A DNA stretch of 64,000 bases from JAAXHB01 sp965221635 (GCA_965221635.1 OZ244902.1:2728001-2792000), one strand, 5' to 3'. Counted from the stretch's first letter, positions 49,325-58,071 are shown. Numbers and translations: made by a program. Notes: generated from the letters alone by a model not told the origin.

Positions 49325-50296
49325 TCAGGCTGAAGGTGACGGATCCGTGACGCACCCAACGGTGCTGCGCGCCAGTCGGGCAGCGGCCGCGGGGGAGTCC
49401 ATGATCGTGTTGGTCACCACCGCTCGAACCCCTTCGGCCTCCACCGCGTCACGGTGCGCCGCGTCGGCCTGGTCGATCACCAGGGCTCCGATCAGGTCGC
49501 GGTAACGACGCGCCACCCCCACCACGTCGGCCGTTTCGCCGAGGTCGCGCATCATCGTGTCCGCGGGGCCCTTGAGGGCGGCGCCGGCCACGATTGGCGA
49601 AACGGCCACGTTGCGTTCACGCCGCGCCGCCAAAGCGTCACGCACACCCGCGACTGCCAGCACAGGCCCGATCGACACCACCGGGTTCGACGGCGCCACC
49701 ACCACCACATCGGCCGTGTTGACAGCTTCGAGCACTCCGGGCGCCGGTTTCGCATTGTCGGCCCCGGCGAAACGAACCCCGGCGATGTGTACGCCATGGG
49801 CGAGACGAACGAAGTACTCCTGAAATCCGATCTCCTCACCGGTTGCGAGGGTGACCATCGTTCGAACCGGGTCGTCGCTCATCGGCAGCACCCCGCATTC
49901 GACGCCTTGGGCCACAGCGAGGCGGCGGGTGACCTCGCTCAGCGGAACTCCGTCGGCGAGCCACGAGGTGCGGGCCAGGTGGGTGCCGATGTCGAGGTCG
50001 CCGAGCTGGAACCAGGCGTCGAGCCCCAGCGCCCTGGCGCGGGTGAGAGCGTTCCACGTTTCGTTGCGCAGTCCCCAGCCTTGTTGCTGGTTGATCTGCC
50101 CGCACAGCGTGTAGATCACCGTGTCCACATCGGGGCTCACGTGCAGCCCGTGCAGCACCTCGTCGTCGGCGGTGTTCACCACCGCCACCACCTGATGCGC
50201 GGCGGTCACCTGAAGTTGGCCGGTGAGGTAGCGGGCGGCGCCAACGCCTCCCGCCAGCACGGTCACCGCGGGACGCCCCGCTGGCGTGGCGTTCAC
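49325..50296 (-). CDS. cofD: F420 biosynthesis phospho-lactyl/phosphoenolpyruvyl transferase CofD/FbiA
   Basis: This enzyme joins the deazaflavin Fo to the (phospho)lactate or phosphoenolpyruvate moiety carried on a guanylyl group. The 323-residue protein has VTVLAGGVGAARYLTGQL near the start, NTADDEVLHGLHVSPDVDTVIYTL, GWGLRNETWNAL, WFQLGDLDIGTHLART, and VVVAPSNPVVSIGPVLAV, all standard CofD motifs. The GTG at 50296 overlaps the gmd stop as GTGA, which ties F420 synthesis and GDP-sugar synthesis into one transcript. The frame is open to 50386 inside gmd and is not part of the gene. Confidence 0.95.
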   Translation of the reverse strand: MNATPAGRPAVTVLAGGVGAARYLTGQLQVTAAHQVVAVVNTADDEVLHGLHVSPDVDTVIYTLCGQINQQQGWGLRNETWNALTRARALGLDAWFQLGDLDIGTHLARTSWLADGVPLSEVTRRLAVAQGVECGVLPMSDDPVRTMVTLATGEEIGFQEYFVRLAHGVHIAGVRFAGADNAKPAPGVLEAVNTADVVVVAPSNPVVSIGPVLAVAGVRDALAARRERNVAVSPIVAGAALKGPADTMMRDLGETADVVGVARRYRDLIGALVIDQADAAHRDAVEAEGVRAVVTNTIMDSPAAAARLARSTVGCVTDPSPSA

Positions 50297-51273
50297 CCCA
50301 GCGGCCCGAGGCGGCCCTGCAGCAACGCCAGGTCGGCGTCCACCATCAACCTCACAAGCTCCCCGAAAGACGTGGTGTGCTGCCAACCCAAAGTGGCTTT
50401 GGCCTTCGAGGCGTCGCCCACGAGCAAGTCCACCTCCGCGGGTCGCATGAAACGCTTGTCCACGGTCACATGGTCACGCCAGTCCAGGCCGACGTGTTCG
50501 AACGCCACCTTGCAGAACTCCTGCACCGAATGGGTTTCGCCGGTGCAGATCACGTAATCGTCGGGGGAGTCCTGCTGCAACATTTGCCACATGGCCAGCA
50601 CGTAATCCGCGGCGAAGCCCCAGTCCCGTTGCGAATCGAGGTTGCCGAGGCGTAACTCGCGGGCCAGGCCCAGCTTGATCTGCGCGGCGGCGTGGGAGAT
50701 CTTGCGGGTTACGAACTCCATTCCCCGGCGTGGGCTCTCATGGTTGAACAAGATCCCCGACGTTGCGTGCAGCCCGTATGACTCGCGGTAGTTCACGGTG
50801 ATCCAATGTCCGTACACCTTGGCCACGCCGTAAGGACTGCGAGGATGAAACGGCGTGTCCTCTCTTTGGGGAACCTCGCGCACCTTGCCGAACATTTCGG
50901 ACGAGCTCGCCTGGTAGAAGCGGATGTCTCCGTCCACCATGCGGATCGCGTCGAGGATTCGGGTCACGCCCAGCGCCGTGGTTTCGCCGGTTAGCACCGG
51001 TTGTCCGAAGGAGGTCTGCACAAAGGACTGCGCCGCCAGGTTGTACACCTCGTTGGGGCGGTAGGTCTGCAAAATGGCCAGCATCGACACCTCGTCGAGC
51101 AGGTCACCGGACACGAAACGGATGCGATCCTGGATGTGGGCGATGCGTTCGTAGTTCACGGTGCTGGAGCGGCGCACCATGCCGATCACCTCGTAACCCT
51201 TCGCCAGCAGCAGCTCGGCCAGATACGACCCGTCCTGGCCGGTGATGCCGGTGATCAGCGCCCGTCTGGTCAT
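50293..51273 (-). CDS. gmd: GDP-mannose 4,6-dehydratase
   Basis: Gmd converts GDP-mannose to GDP-4-keto-6-deoxy-D-mannose. The 326-residue protein has ALITGITGQDGSYLAELLL at 5-23, MVRRSSTVNYERIAHI (a cofactor-binding basic loop), NLAAQSFVQTSF, QASSSEMFGKV with the catalytic Ser-Glu, the SPYGVAKVYGHW Tyr-Lys motif near 144-155, and NHESPRRGMEFVTRKI. The product is shared by Fcl (GDP-L-fucose) and the adjacent Rmd-like enzyme. The start overlaps the rmd stop. Confidence 0.96.
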   Translation of the reverse strand: MTRRALITGITGQDGSYLAELLLAKGYEVIGMVRRSSTVNYERIAHIQDRIRFVSGDLLDEVSMLAILQTYRPNEVYNLAAQSFVQTSFGQPVLTGETTALGVTRILDAIRMVDGDIRFYQASSSEMFGKVREVPQREDTPFHPRSPYGVAKVYGHWITVNYRESYGLHATSGILFNHESPRRGMEFVTRKISHAAAQIKLGLARELRLGNLDSQRDWGFAADYVLAMWQMLQQDSPDDYVICTGETHSVQEFCKVAFEHVGLDWRDHVTVDKRFMRPAEVDLLVGDASKAKATLGWQHTTSFGELVRLMVDADLALLQGRLGPLG

Positions 51274-52268
51274 CGGCCTGAGCCTCGCGGCGCCGAGGCG
51301 TCGGCGTTGCGCTCATCTCGTGCCGGCGGATCCTCGCCGGGCTGGTCGTGAGGGTGGGGCGGGCCGGCGGTGGTGGGCACCGGCTCAGTCTCGCAGCGCC
51401 AGTGCGCCAGCAGGTCACGAATCGTTCGCTCCAGGGGAATCTCGGGGCGCCAGCCCACCGTTTCGGCAATGCGGGTGGGGTCGCCGCGAATCTCGGGCAC
51501 GTCCACGGGGCGCACCAACGCCGCATCGTTCACCAGCCGCATTCGATGATTGGCCGCTTCGAGCAGCATCGCAGCCAACTGCGACACGCTTCGCGCCGTT
51601 CCGGTGCAAACGTTGTAAGCCTCGCCGGGCACACCCGACACTGCGAGCAGACGGTAGGCGCGCACCACGTCGCGCACGTCGGTGAAGTCGCGCCGGGCCT
51701 CCAGGTTGCCCACCCGCACTTCGTTGCCACCGTTGCGTTCGTTGGCTGCAACCTGAGCCGCAAGAGCGGCCGCCACGAAACGTCTGCTCTGGCCCGGGCC
51801 GATGTGATTGAACGCCCGAGCCCGGATCACCTCCACCTCTGCGGCGGCCTGGGCTTGAATGCACATAATCTCCGCGGCCGCCTTGCTGGCGCCATAAGGC
51901 GTGACCGGCGCCATCGGAGTGTTCTCGGCAACGGGAAGATCCTCGGGCCGCACCCGTCCGTACACGTCCGCGCTGGAGGCCACCACCACGCGGCGTGCGC
52001 CTGCTCGTTGCGCCGCTCGCAGCACGTTGAGGGTGCCTTCGCAGTTCACGCGCAACGTGGTGGCCGGGTCGTGCCAGCTCGCGGCCACATCGGACTGGGC
52101 GGCCAGGTGGTACACCACCACGGGCCGGGCCTGTGCGAATTCGGCGGTGAGGGCCTCGGCGTCGGTCACCTCCGCGGCGCTCAGAAACACGTCATCGCCG
52201 CAGGCGCCGAGGTGCGCGCACAGGTGCGGGCCGACAAATCCCGAAGCTCCGGTCACCACGGCGCGCAA
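51270..52268 (-). CDS. rmd: GDP-4-keto-6-deoxy-D-mannose reductase-like SDR (GDP-D-rhamnose synthesis)
   Basis: This is an extended SDR of 332 residues that probably reduces the Gmd product to GDP-D-rhamnose. VTGASGFVGPHL opens the protein, followed by YHLAAQSDVAASW, VASSADVYGRV and PYGASKAAAEIM with the Tyr-Lys pair. ARAFNHIGPGQSRRFVAAALAAQVA, VRVGNLEARRDFTDVRDVVRAY and AYNVCTGTARSV are characteristic of Rmd. About 35 C-terminal residues are disordered, rich in Pro, Asp and Ala. The start is a TTG with GGGTGA 7-12 bases upstream. A GDP-fucose-type reductase role is less likely because a clear fcl exists separately. Confidence 0.85.
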   Translation of the reverse strand: MRAVVTGASGFVGPHLCAHLGACGDDVFLSAAEVTDAEALTAEFAQARPVVVYHLAAQSDVAASWHDPATTLRVNCEGTLNVLRAAQRAGARRVVVASSADVYGRVRPEDLPVAENTPMAPVTPYGASKAAAEIMCIQAQAAAEVEVIRARAFNHIGPGQSRRFVAAALAAQVAANERNGGNEVRVGNLEARRDFTDVRDVVRAYRLLAVSGVPGEAYNVCTGTARSVSQLAAMLLEAANHRMRLVNDAALVRPVDVPEIRGDPTRIAETVGWRPEIPLERTIRDLLAHWRCETEPVPTTAGPPHPHDQPGEDPPARDERNADASAPRGSGR

Positions 52269-52446
52269 CGCAGATCACCCCACCGTGGTCGTGTCGGTTG
52301 ATGCCACACCCACGACGCTACGACACTGCCGGTCTTGCCGCGAATCGGCAACCCCGAGCAGCAATCCCGCGCCGAACCAGCCGGCTGCGGTGTCACACAC
52401 CTGGGGAAACGACTGCCGGCGGTGTCCGCCGTGACACACTGCGCCC
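52269..52446. promoter_or_regulatory. Divergent intergenic region with a possible rmd promoter
   Basis: This 178-bp region contains TAGCGT on the minus strand (52320-52315), a plausible -10 box giving rmd a leader of about 40 nt. The adjoining TACGAC on the plus strand (52319-52324) shares its TA. No box is visible close to the ATG at 52447. No gene is seen in the gap. Confidence 0.35.
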
Positions 52447-53079
52447 ATGGTTTGTGCCGAGCACCGCAACAAGGTGAATCCCCGAACCACCGCGGTGCTC
52501 ACGATGGAACTCCAGCGTGGCGTGGTGGGGCCCGAAGCGATGTTCAAACAGCTCGCCGACGAGGTCGCGGCCAAAGGCGTCGTCGCGGCTGCGGCTCGTG
52601 TGTGCGAACAGGCTCGCGCCGCGGGGGCACGTGTGGTTCACTGCACCGCCGAGGCAAGGGGAGACGGCGCCGGGACGGCAGTGAACTGCGCCTTGCTCGC
52701 CGCAGCGGATCGCAAGCGACGCCAAGGCGAACCCAGCCCGATCGAAACCGGCAGCGACGGGGCGCGCCTGATGCCCGAACTCGGCGAGGACCCACGTGAT
52801 CTGATCGTGGCGCGCCTGCACGGGCTCACGCCGTTCACCGCAACGTCGCTTGATCAGATCCTTCGCAACCTTGGCGTGAACACCGTGGTCGTCACCGGCG
52901 TGTCGGTGAACGTCGGTATTGTCGGAGCGTGCCTCAGCGCCGTGGATCTCGGTTACCACACCATCCTGGTGCGTGACGCCGTGGCCGGAGTTCCGGCCGA
53001 TTTCGCGGACGCGCTGATCGACCACACACTGAAGGCAATCACCACGGTGGTGTACTCCGAACAGATCGTGTGGGAATGA
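52447..53079 (+). CDS. Isochorismatase-fold protein lacking the catalytic triad
   Basis: The 210-residue protein follows the isochorismatase/nicotinamidase fold: AVLTMELQRGVVG at the N-terminus, ARVVHCTAEARGDG, MPELGEDPRDLIVARLHGLTPF, VVVTGVSVNVGIVGACLSAVDLGY and VRDAVAGVP. The usual Asp-Lys-Cys triad is absent. By alignment to family motifs, the Asp is Glu21, the Lys is Arg123 and the Cys (expected after GVATNV) is Gly157. It therefore cannot act as a normal cysteine hydrolase and may bind a ligand or partner. The stop overlaps the next gene (ATGA), so it is probably made together with the GT2/membrane protein. Confidence 0.82.
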   Translation: MVCAEHRNKVNPRTTAVLTMELQRGVVGPEAMFKQLADEVAAKGVVAAAARVCEQARAAGARVVHCTAEARGDGAGTAVNCALLAAADRKRRQGEPSPIETGSDGARLMPELGEDPRDLIVARLHGLTPFTATSLDQILRNLGVNTVVVTGVSVNVGIVGACLSAVDLGYHTILVRDAVAGVPADFADALIDHTLKAITTVVYSEQIVWE

Positions 53080-56000
53080 CCCTCCACGCAGCCGACCATG
53101 GCGGGTCGCCGACACCGGACCCAACGGTCATGGCGGTGGTCGTGGCCCACGATCCCGGCGAGTGGTTCACCGAAACCCTCGAATCGCTCGCCAATCAGCA
53201 CTACACGCACCTGCGCGCAACGGTTGTGGACTGCTCCGGCGTCGATCTCACCGAGCGGGTGAGGGCAACCATCGGCAACGCCACGGTGATCAGGGCCCCC
53301 GCCGCGAAGGGTTTCTCCGCCGCGGCCAATGCGGTGCTCTCAACCGGCCTCGACACGAAGTACGCGCTGATTTGCCACGACGACGTGGCCCTCGAGCCCG
53401 ACGCTGTGAGCCGTCTCGTTGCGGAGGCGGAAACGTCACAAGGCGCCCACGGCGTGGTGGTTGGCCCAAAGCTGGTTGGCTGGGACCGGCCCGATCTGAT
53501 CCAACACGTGGGGCTTGAGGTTGACCGCTTCGGAGTGGCCTACGACATAGCCGGCGACGACGAACTCGACCAGGAACAGTACGACGACTCCCGAGCCGTG
53601 TTCGCGGTGAACTCCGCGGTGATGCTGATCAGCTCGGAGCTGTTCGCCCGCCTCGGCGGTTTCGACCCGGCATTGGCCCTCAAGGGCGAGGACGTCGACT
53701 TGTGCTGGCGGGCCCAGCTTGCCGGCGCACGGGTGAGCGTTGCAGGTTCGGCCAAGGCACGCCACCGCGAAATGCTCGATGCTCGCGGGGGAAGGGCGCG
53801 CAGCGGCAGGGCTCGCGGCGCTCAGGGCGGGTCGCTTGGCGTGGCGGGTTCGGCGGTGCGCGGTTCGGGTTTCGAGGGGATCGGCCACAGCGTGAGGGCG
53901 ATGCTGGTGAACCACGGACGGATCTCGCTTGGCGTTTTCGTTCCGTTGGCATTGGCCATGTCGGCGATCGAAGTGCTGCTGTCGCTGTTCACCGCCCGCC
54001 TCGGCCGGGCCAGGGCGGTGGCCTGGGGCTGGCTTTGGAACCTGGCCCGCTTCGGTGACGTGCCGGCCCGGCGCCGCGCCAATGCCCGGATTCGTGTTCG
54101 CCGTCCCGCGGATGTCACCGCGCGGCAGTACCTGGGAAGCGTGCGGGCGCTGTCGTTCGTGCGTCGCCGTTTCGGCGGCAGCGAAGGAGGCGGCGCCGGA
54201 GGGATCATCGCGGGGGCCAACAGGGGGCTGCTGGGTTCGCTCAACGTGGGAGCGGCCCGCACCGCCTGGGTGGCATGGGCGGTGGTGGTGGCGGTGGTGC
54301 TGTTCGGGTCTCGGTCGTTGATCACTTCGGGCGTGCCCGCGGTGGGCGATTTCGTGCCGTTCGGTGACAACGCCGCCGAGATGATCGAACGGTGGTGGAG
54401 CGGATGGAGCCTTCGTGAAGGGGGCGCGCCCACATCCAACACTCCGGGTTTGGTGTGGCTGGGAATCGCCGGGGTTGTGCTTGAGCGCGTCGGGGGTTCG
54501 CTGGAGTTGCTGCGCACCATCTGGGTGATCGCTCCGCTGTTTGTGGGGCTGATCGGCGCGTACCGGCTGATGGCGCCCACCAGATCGAGGCGCGCCCAGG
54601 TGTGCGCGGTGGGTGCCTACATGGTGATCCCCCTCGGCTGGGCGTCGCTGGCGGGTGGCTCCATTGCCGGGCTTGTGGGATACGCGGTTGCGCCTTGGCT
54701 GCTCGCCGGGGGGCTCAGGGCTTTGGGAGCGCCACCGTTCGCGGAGCGCGACCGTGACCGTCTGCCTCGGGTGGTTCAGGCTGCGATGGCCATTGGTGTG
54801 GCCGCCGGTTTGGCGGCAATGTTCGAACCGGTGGCCGGTTTGCTGGTGCTGCCGGTTGTGGCGGGACTCGCCGTGGGCAGCCTGGTGGCGGGCCGTCCCG
54901 CAGGCGTGCTGCGCCTTGTGGGCGCGGTGGTGTTGGCGGCGCCTGTGGTGGCGGTTCTGTGCTTTTCGGTGGTGGTGGACGCGCTGGCCTCGGGGCCCGA
55001 CCCCGCGGTGCTTGCCGGTGGTCGTGACGGTTCTGGGGGCGCCACGTCGCTGAGCGAGCTGTTGAGATTCGCGGTGGGTCCCGACGACCCCGGGCCGTAC
55101 CTGTGGTTGATCTTCCTGCCGATGCTGCTGCCGCTGCTGATGGGCAGAGGCTGGCGCCTCGAGGTGGCCATCCGCTTGTGGATGACCGCCGCAACCGCGT
55201 GGATGTTGGCCCTGCTGGCAGAAACGGGACAGCTTGGTTTCGGTTTGGGTGACGTGGAGTTGCTGATCGCGCCCGCGGCTGCGGCGGGTTGTGGGCTGTT
55301 TGCCATGGCGGTGGTCACGGTCGAACACGACCTGCGTTTGAGCCGTTTCGGGTGGCGTCACGCGTTGGTGCCGGTCGCCGCGGTTGCGGCGATCCTCGCG
55401 GCGGCCGCGAGCATCAGCCATCTCGACGAGGGACGCTGGGGCTTGCATCGCAGCTCGCATTTCGACCTGTTGGAGTTCGAGCCCGAAGTGCTCTCAGGGG
55501 CGTACCGGGTGCTTTGGGTGGGGGCGCCCGAGTTCCTGCCGGTGCAGCCGCGTGCGTTGGGCCCGTCGGTGTCGTGGGCTGCCACCAGCGGCGAACAGGT
55601 GACCCTCGCGGACCGTGCCGTCACATTCGACCCGGGCAGTTCGGAACTTGTGGCCACCTTGCTGGGCGACATTGCCAACGGGGAAACCTCTCGCGCGGGG
55701 CGGCAACTGGCCGGGCTGGGGGTGCGCTACGTGGTGCTGGAACACAGACTCACCCCGGCGCCGTTCAGTTCCGAGGAGGCGGCCCGGCCGGTGCCCGCGG
55801 CGCTGCGAGACGGCCTGCGCAGCCAACTCGACATGGAACTGCGAGAAGGCACCAACAGCGCGTTCGACGTGTTCGTGAACACTGCGTGGGCGCCGATGCG
55901 CGCCGTTCACCCGCCCGGTTTCGATTCGGGCGCGGCGTCACTTGGGGATCTCGAAACGCTGCCCCTCGGCCAAGGAGCGGCCGTGTTCTCCGGGGCGGGC

Positions 56001-56267
56001 CCGCCCTGGTCTGCGACCGTGCCGGCGGGCAGCGAGGTGCTGGTGGCGCAAACCCCGCGGCCCGGATGGGAACTCACCGTGGACGGCGAGGCGGCGCCCC
56101 GCCGCGAGGCGCTGGGATGGGCCCGGGCGTACCAGATCGACTCGGGTGGTGAGGCGGTGCTGGCCTACCAGCCTGGGTGGTGGCGGCGAGCCGGGCAGAT
56201 CCTCACCGTGGCGGCGCCGCTGCTGCTGGGCGCGGCATGGCTGCGACGCCGCTTGGGATGGGTGTGA
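53076..56267 (+). CDS. GT2 glycosyltransferase fused to a large polytopic membrane domain
   Basis: The protein has 1063 residues. The GT2 domain (about 18-250) has MAVVVAHDPGEWFTETLESLANQ, HDDVALEPDAVSRLVAEAE with the metal-binding Asp pair, and GGFDPALALKGEDVDLCWRAQLAGARV. A Gly/Arg-rich linker leads to about fourteen membrane segments (about 275-790). A periplasmic beta-rich domain (about 790-1030) and one final membrane segment follow. GT2 proteins of this size are found beside DUF5719-like genes in actinobacteria, and the next gene is one. The role is probably in envelope glycan assembly, but no substrate is known to me. The ATG at 53076 overlaps the upstream stop. Confidence 0.83.
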   Translation: MTLHAADHGGSPTPDPTVMAVVVAHDPGEWFTETLESLANQHYTHLRATVVDCSGVDLTERVRATIGNATVIRAPAAKGFSAAANAVLSTGLDTKYALICHDDVALEPDAVSRLVAEAETSQGAHGVVVGPKLVGWDRPDLIQHVGLEVDRFGVAYDIAGDDELDQEQYDDSRAVFAVNSAVMLISSELFARLGGFDPALALKGEDVDLCWRAQLAGARVSVAGSAKARHREMLDARGGRARSGRARGAQGGSLGVAGSAVRGSGFEGIGHSVRAMLVNHGRISLGVFVPLALAMSAIEVLLSLFTARLGRARAVAWGWLWNLARFGDVPARRRANARIRVRRPADVTARQYLGSVRALSFVRRRFGGSEGGGAGGIIAGANRGLLGSLNVGAARTAWVAWAVVVAVVLFGSRSLITSGVPAVGDFVPFGDNAAEMIERWWSGWSLREGGAPTSNTPGLVWLGIAGVVLERVGGSLELLRTIWVIAPLFVGLIGAYRLMAPTRSRRAQVCAVGAYMVIPLGWASLAGGSIAGLVGYAVAPWLLAGGLRALGAPPFAERDRDRLPRVVQAAMAIGVAAGLAAMFEPVAGLLVLPVVAGLAVGSLVAGRPAGVLRLVGAVVLAAPVVAVLCFSVVVDALASGPDPAVLAGGRDGSGGATSLSELLRFAVGPDDPGPYLWLIFLPMLLPLLMGRGWRLEVAIRLWMTAATAWMLALLAETGQLGFGLGDVELLIAPAAAAGCGLFAMAVVTVEHDLRLSRFGWRHALVPVAAVAAILAAAASISHLDEGRWGLHRSSHFDLLEFEPEVLSGAYRVLWVGAPEFLPVQPRALGPSVSWAATSGEQVTLADRAVTFDPGSSELVATLLGDIANGETSRAGRQLAGLGVRYVVLEHRLTPAPFSSEEAARPVPAALRDGLRSQLDMELREGTNSAFDVFVNTAWAPMRAVHPPGFDSGAASLGDLETLPLGQGAAVFSGAGPPWSATVPAGSEVLVAQTPRPGWELTVDGEAAPRREALGWARAYQIDSGGEAVLAYQPGWWRRAGQILTVAAPLLLGAAWLRRRLGWV

Positions 56268-57943
56268 TGAAACCCACCCGTGCGCTGAGCTTGATGGTGC
56301 TGGTGGGGTTGCTGGCGCTGGCCTTCGCGCTTGATCGCCCAGAACGCACCCAGTGGCCCCACCGGGCCGCAGGTTCGGAGGCGGGTGTGCTGCATGCCGC
56401 CGGCAGCGTGTGGTTCTGTCCCGGCGGCAGCGCACCCGGCGGACCGGCCGAGGTTGCCCTGCATCTCGTGAGCGTTTCGTCGCAGACGCGCACTGCCACG
56501 GTCACCGCCACACCGGATCCCTCGGTGCTCAGCAGCGGCGACTCCGTCGCCGGTCTCGACGACCGCCCCGGAGTGGTGGTGGAGGTGCCCGCCGGTGGCC
56601 GCATGTCGGTGTCGCCGGCCGAGCAGGCGCCGGGGGCGCGCTGGGTGGGCGCAGTGGTGGAGGTGAACGGCGACGGCGTGATCGTGGAACAAGTGGTGGC
56701 CGACCAGCGGGGAGGCTTGGGACGCTCGGTGTGCCTCACCCGCACCTCTTCACGTTGGATCGTTCCCCACGGCGCCACCCGCGCCGACGCGGAGGGTGAA
56801 CGGTTCCACGTGCTGCTGCAGAACCCGTACCCCGACGCCGCGGTGGCGGACATTGCCATGAGCGCCGACGTGAGCCGCGACTCGATCGAGGGCCTGGTGG
56901 TGCCGGCGGCGAGCACCGTCGCGGTGGACGTGACCGCCGAGTTGACCGTGGCGTCCTCGGTGATGGTGGACATCAACGTGCTGTCGGGGCAGGTGGCTGT
57001 GTCGGCAATCCAAATCATGAACGGCCCGGTGGCCGGGCGTGGCACGTTCATGGCGCCTGCGTTGCCGTCGCTGTCGCCGATCTGGCATGTGCCGGTTGGC
57101 GGGTTCGGGCCGGGACGTAGAGATGTGATCGCGGTGGCGAACCCGTCGCAGGATCTCACCGCCGAGGTCGACCTGGAGATCATCGCCGACAACCCGTCAC
57201 AGGAGATCAACCCGATCGAGCTCACCGTGTTGCCGGGTCGTTCCGCCACCGCAGACCTCAGCACCCATCCCCGTCTGGCCGATGTGGGCACGTTCAGCGT
57301 GGTGGCCCGCTCCCTTGACGGTGTGCCGGTCGCCGTGTCGTCCTTCAGCGTCACCGACCCCGACGCGAGGACCGCCGACGACTTCGAGGCGCTTGCCGCG
57401 CTGGGCAGCGACCCGACCGGCGAAGGCCTCGCCGCCTCACTGGCGCCTGAGTTGCTGCAAGCCGTCGAATCAGGCGCTCAGCAGGTTGTGGGCGCCGGTG
57501 GATCCGCGGGGGCCTCGGTTGCGGCGAGACGTTGGATGCTGGCAGAGGAAGTGACCCTGTCGGCACAAAACGCGGCGAGTTCCGCAGCCGATCCCGTGAC
57601 CGACACCGGCGAGGAAGCATCGGACGGTGCGGGCGCGGCTTGGGGGGTCGACTACACCGACGACGTGTCGCAACTGGTGATCGTGAACCCGTCAACTGTC
57701 GGGATTGCCGTTGTTGACCTGGTCGTGGGTGGCACGGTGAAGCGCTCGCTGGAGATCGGCCCGACCAGGCGAGCCCGGGTGCCGTTGGCATGGCTTGGCG
57801 AGCAGGGATCCCGCTTCGTGGTGCAGGTTCACTCCACCGCGCCGGTGGTGGCCGCCACCGAGTTGGTGGGACTCACCTCACGCGCAGCCTCACTCGGCGT
57901 GATCGCCTCACCGCCGATCCCGATACAAGACCTCGACCAATAA
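56267..57943 (+). CDS. DUF5719-like secreted or anchored protein
   Basis: This 558-residue protein has an N-terminal signal anchor (about 5-22) and an all-beta exterior. SVWFCPGGSA near 45 and VCLTRTSSRWIVPHGATR near 155-172 place a cysteine pair likely to form a disulfide. VLLQNPYPDAAVADIAMS, VVPAASTVAVDV, VIAVANPSQDLTAEVDL and LVIVNPSTVGIAVVDLVV look like repeated immunoglobulin-like modules. These features match proteins annotated DUF5719. The ATG at 56267 overlaps the upstream stop (TGATG). The function is unknown; it is probably an extracytoplasmic partner of the preceding protein. Confidence 0.8.
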   Translation: MKPTRALSLMVLVGLLALAFALDRPERTQWPHRAAGSEAGVLHAAGSVWFCPGGSAPGGPAEVALHLVSVSSQTRTATVTATPDPSVLSSGDSVAGLDDRPGVVVEVPAGGRMSVSPAEQAPGARWVGAVVEVNGDGVIVEQVVADQRGGLGRSVCLTRTSSRWIVPHGATRADAEGERFHVLLQNPYPDAAVADIAMSADVSRDSIEGLVVPAASTVAVDVTAELTVASSVMVDINVLSGQVAVSAIQIMNGPVAGRGTFMAPALPSLSPIWHVPVGGFGPGRRDVIAVANPSQDLTAEVDLEIIADNPSQEINPIELTVLPGRSATADLSTHPRLADVGTFSVVARSLDGVPVAVSSFSVTDPDARTADDFEALAALGSDPTGEGLAASLAPELLQAVESGAQQVVGAGGSAGASVAARRWMLAEEVTLSAQNAASSAADPVTDTGEEASDGAGAAWGVDYTDDVSQLVIVNPSTVGIAVVDLVVGGTVKRSLEIGPTRRARVPLAWLGEQGSRFVVQVHSTAPVVAATELVGLTSRAASLGVIASPPIPIQDLDQ

Positions 57944-57952
57944 CACCTTGAA

Positions 57953-58071
57953 CAGGGCACCTCGGTCAGGGCACGTCGATCAGAGGCACCTCTACCAGAG
58001 GTAACTCAAGCAGGTGGACCTCCACCGGGCTGACCGTGATCGGGCTGACCGTGATCGGGGTGAACCTTGAT
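57953..58071. repeat. Degenerate ~15-bp tandem array (8 units) between DUF5719 gene and ftsH
   Basis: Eight head-to-tail units of 14, 14, 15, 15, 15, 15, 15 and 16 bp begin at 57953, 57967, 57981, 57996, 58011, 58026, 58041 and 58056. The sixth and seventh (CGGGCTGACCGTGAT) are identical; the others share a C-A/G-G opening and an ACC or TGA core. The array starts ten bases after one gene's stop and ends 34 bases before the ftsH stop. In one plus-strand frame it reads as pentapeptides (RGTST-like), but with no start codon or gene context. Confidence 0.75.

Noticed and set aside
53436..55460. A 674-codon minus-strand frame antisense to the GT2/membrane protein
   Set aside because: It is His/Gln/Arg-rich with no domains and is explained by the codon bias of the real gene.
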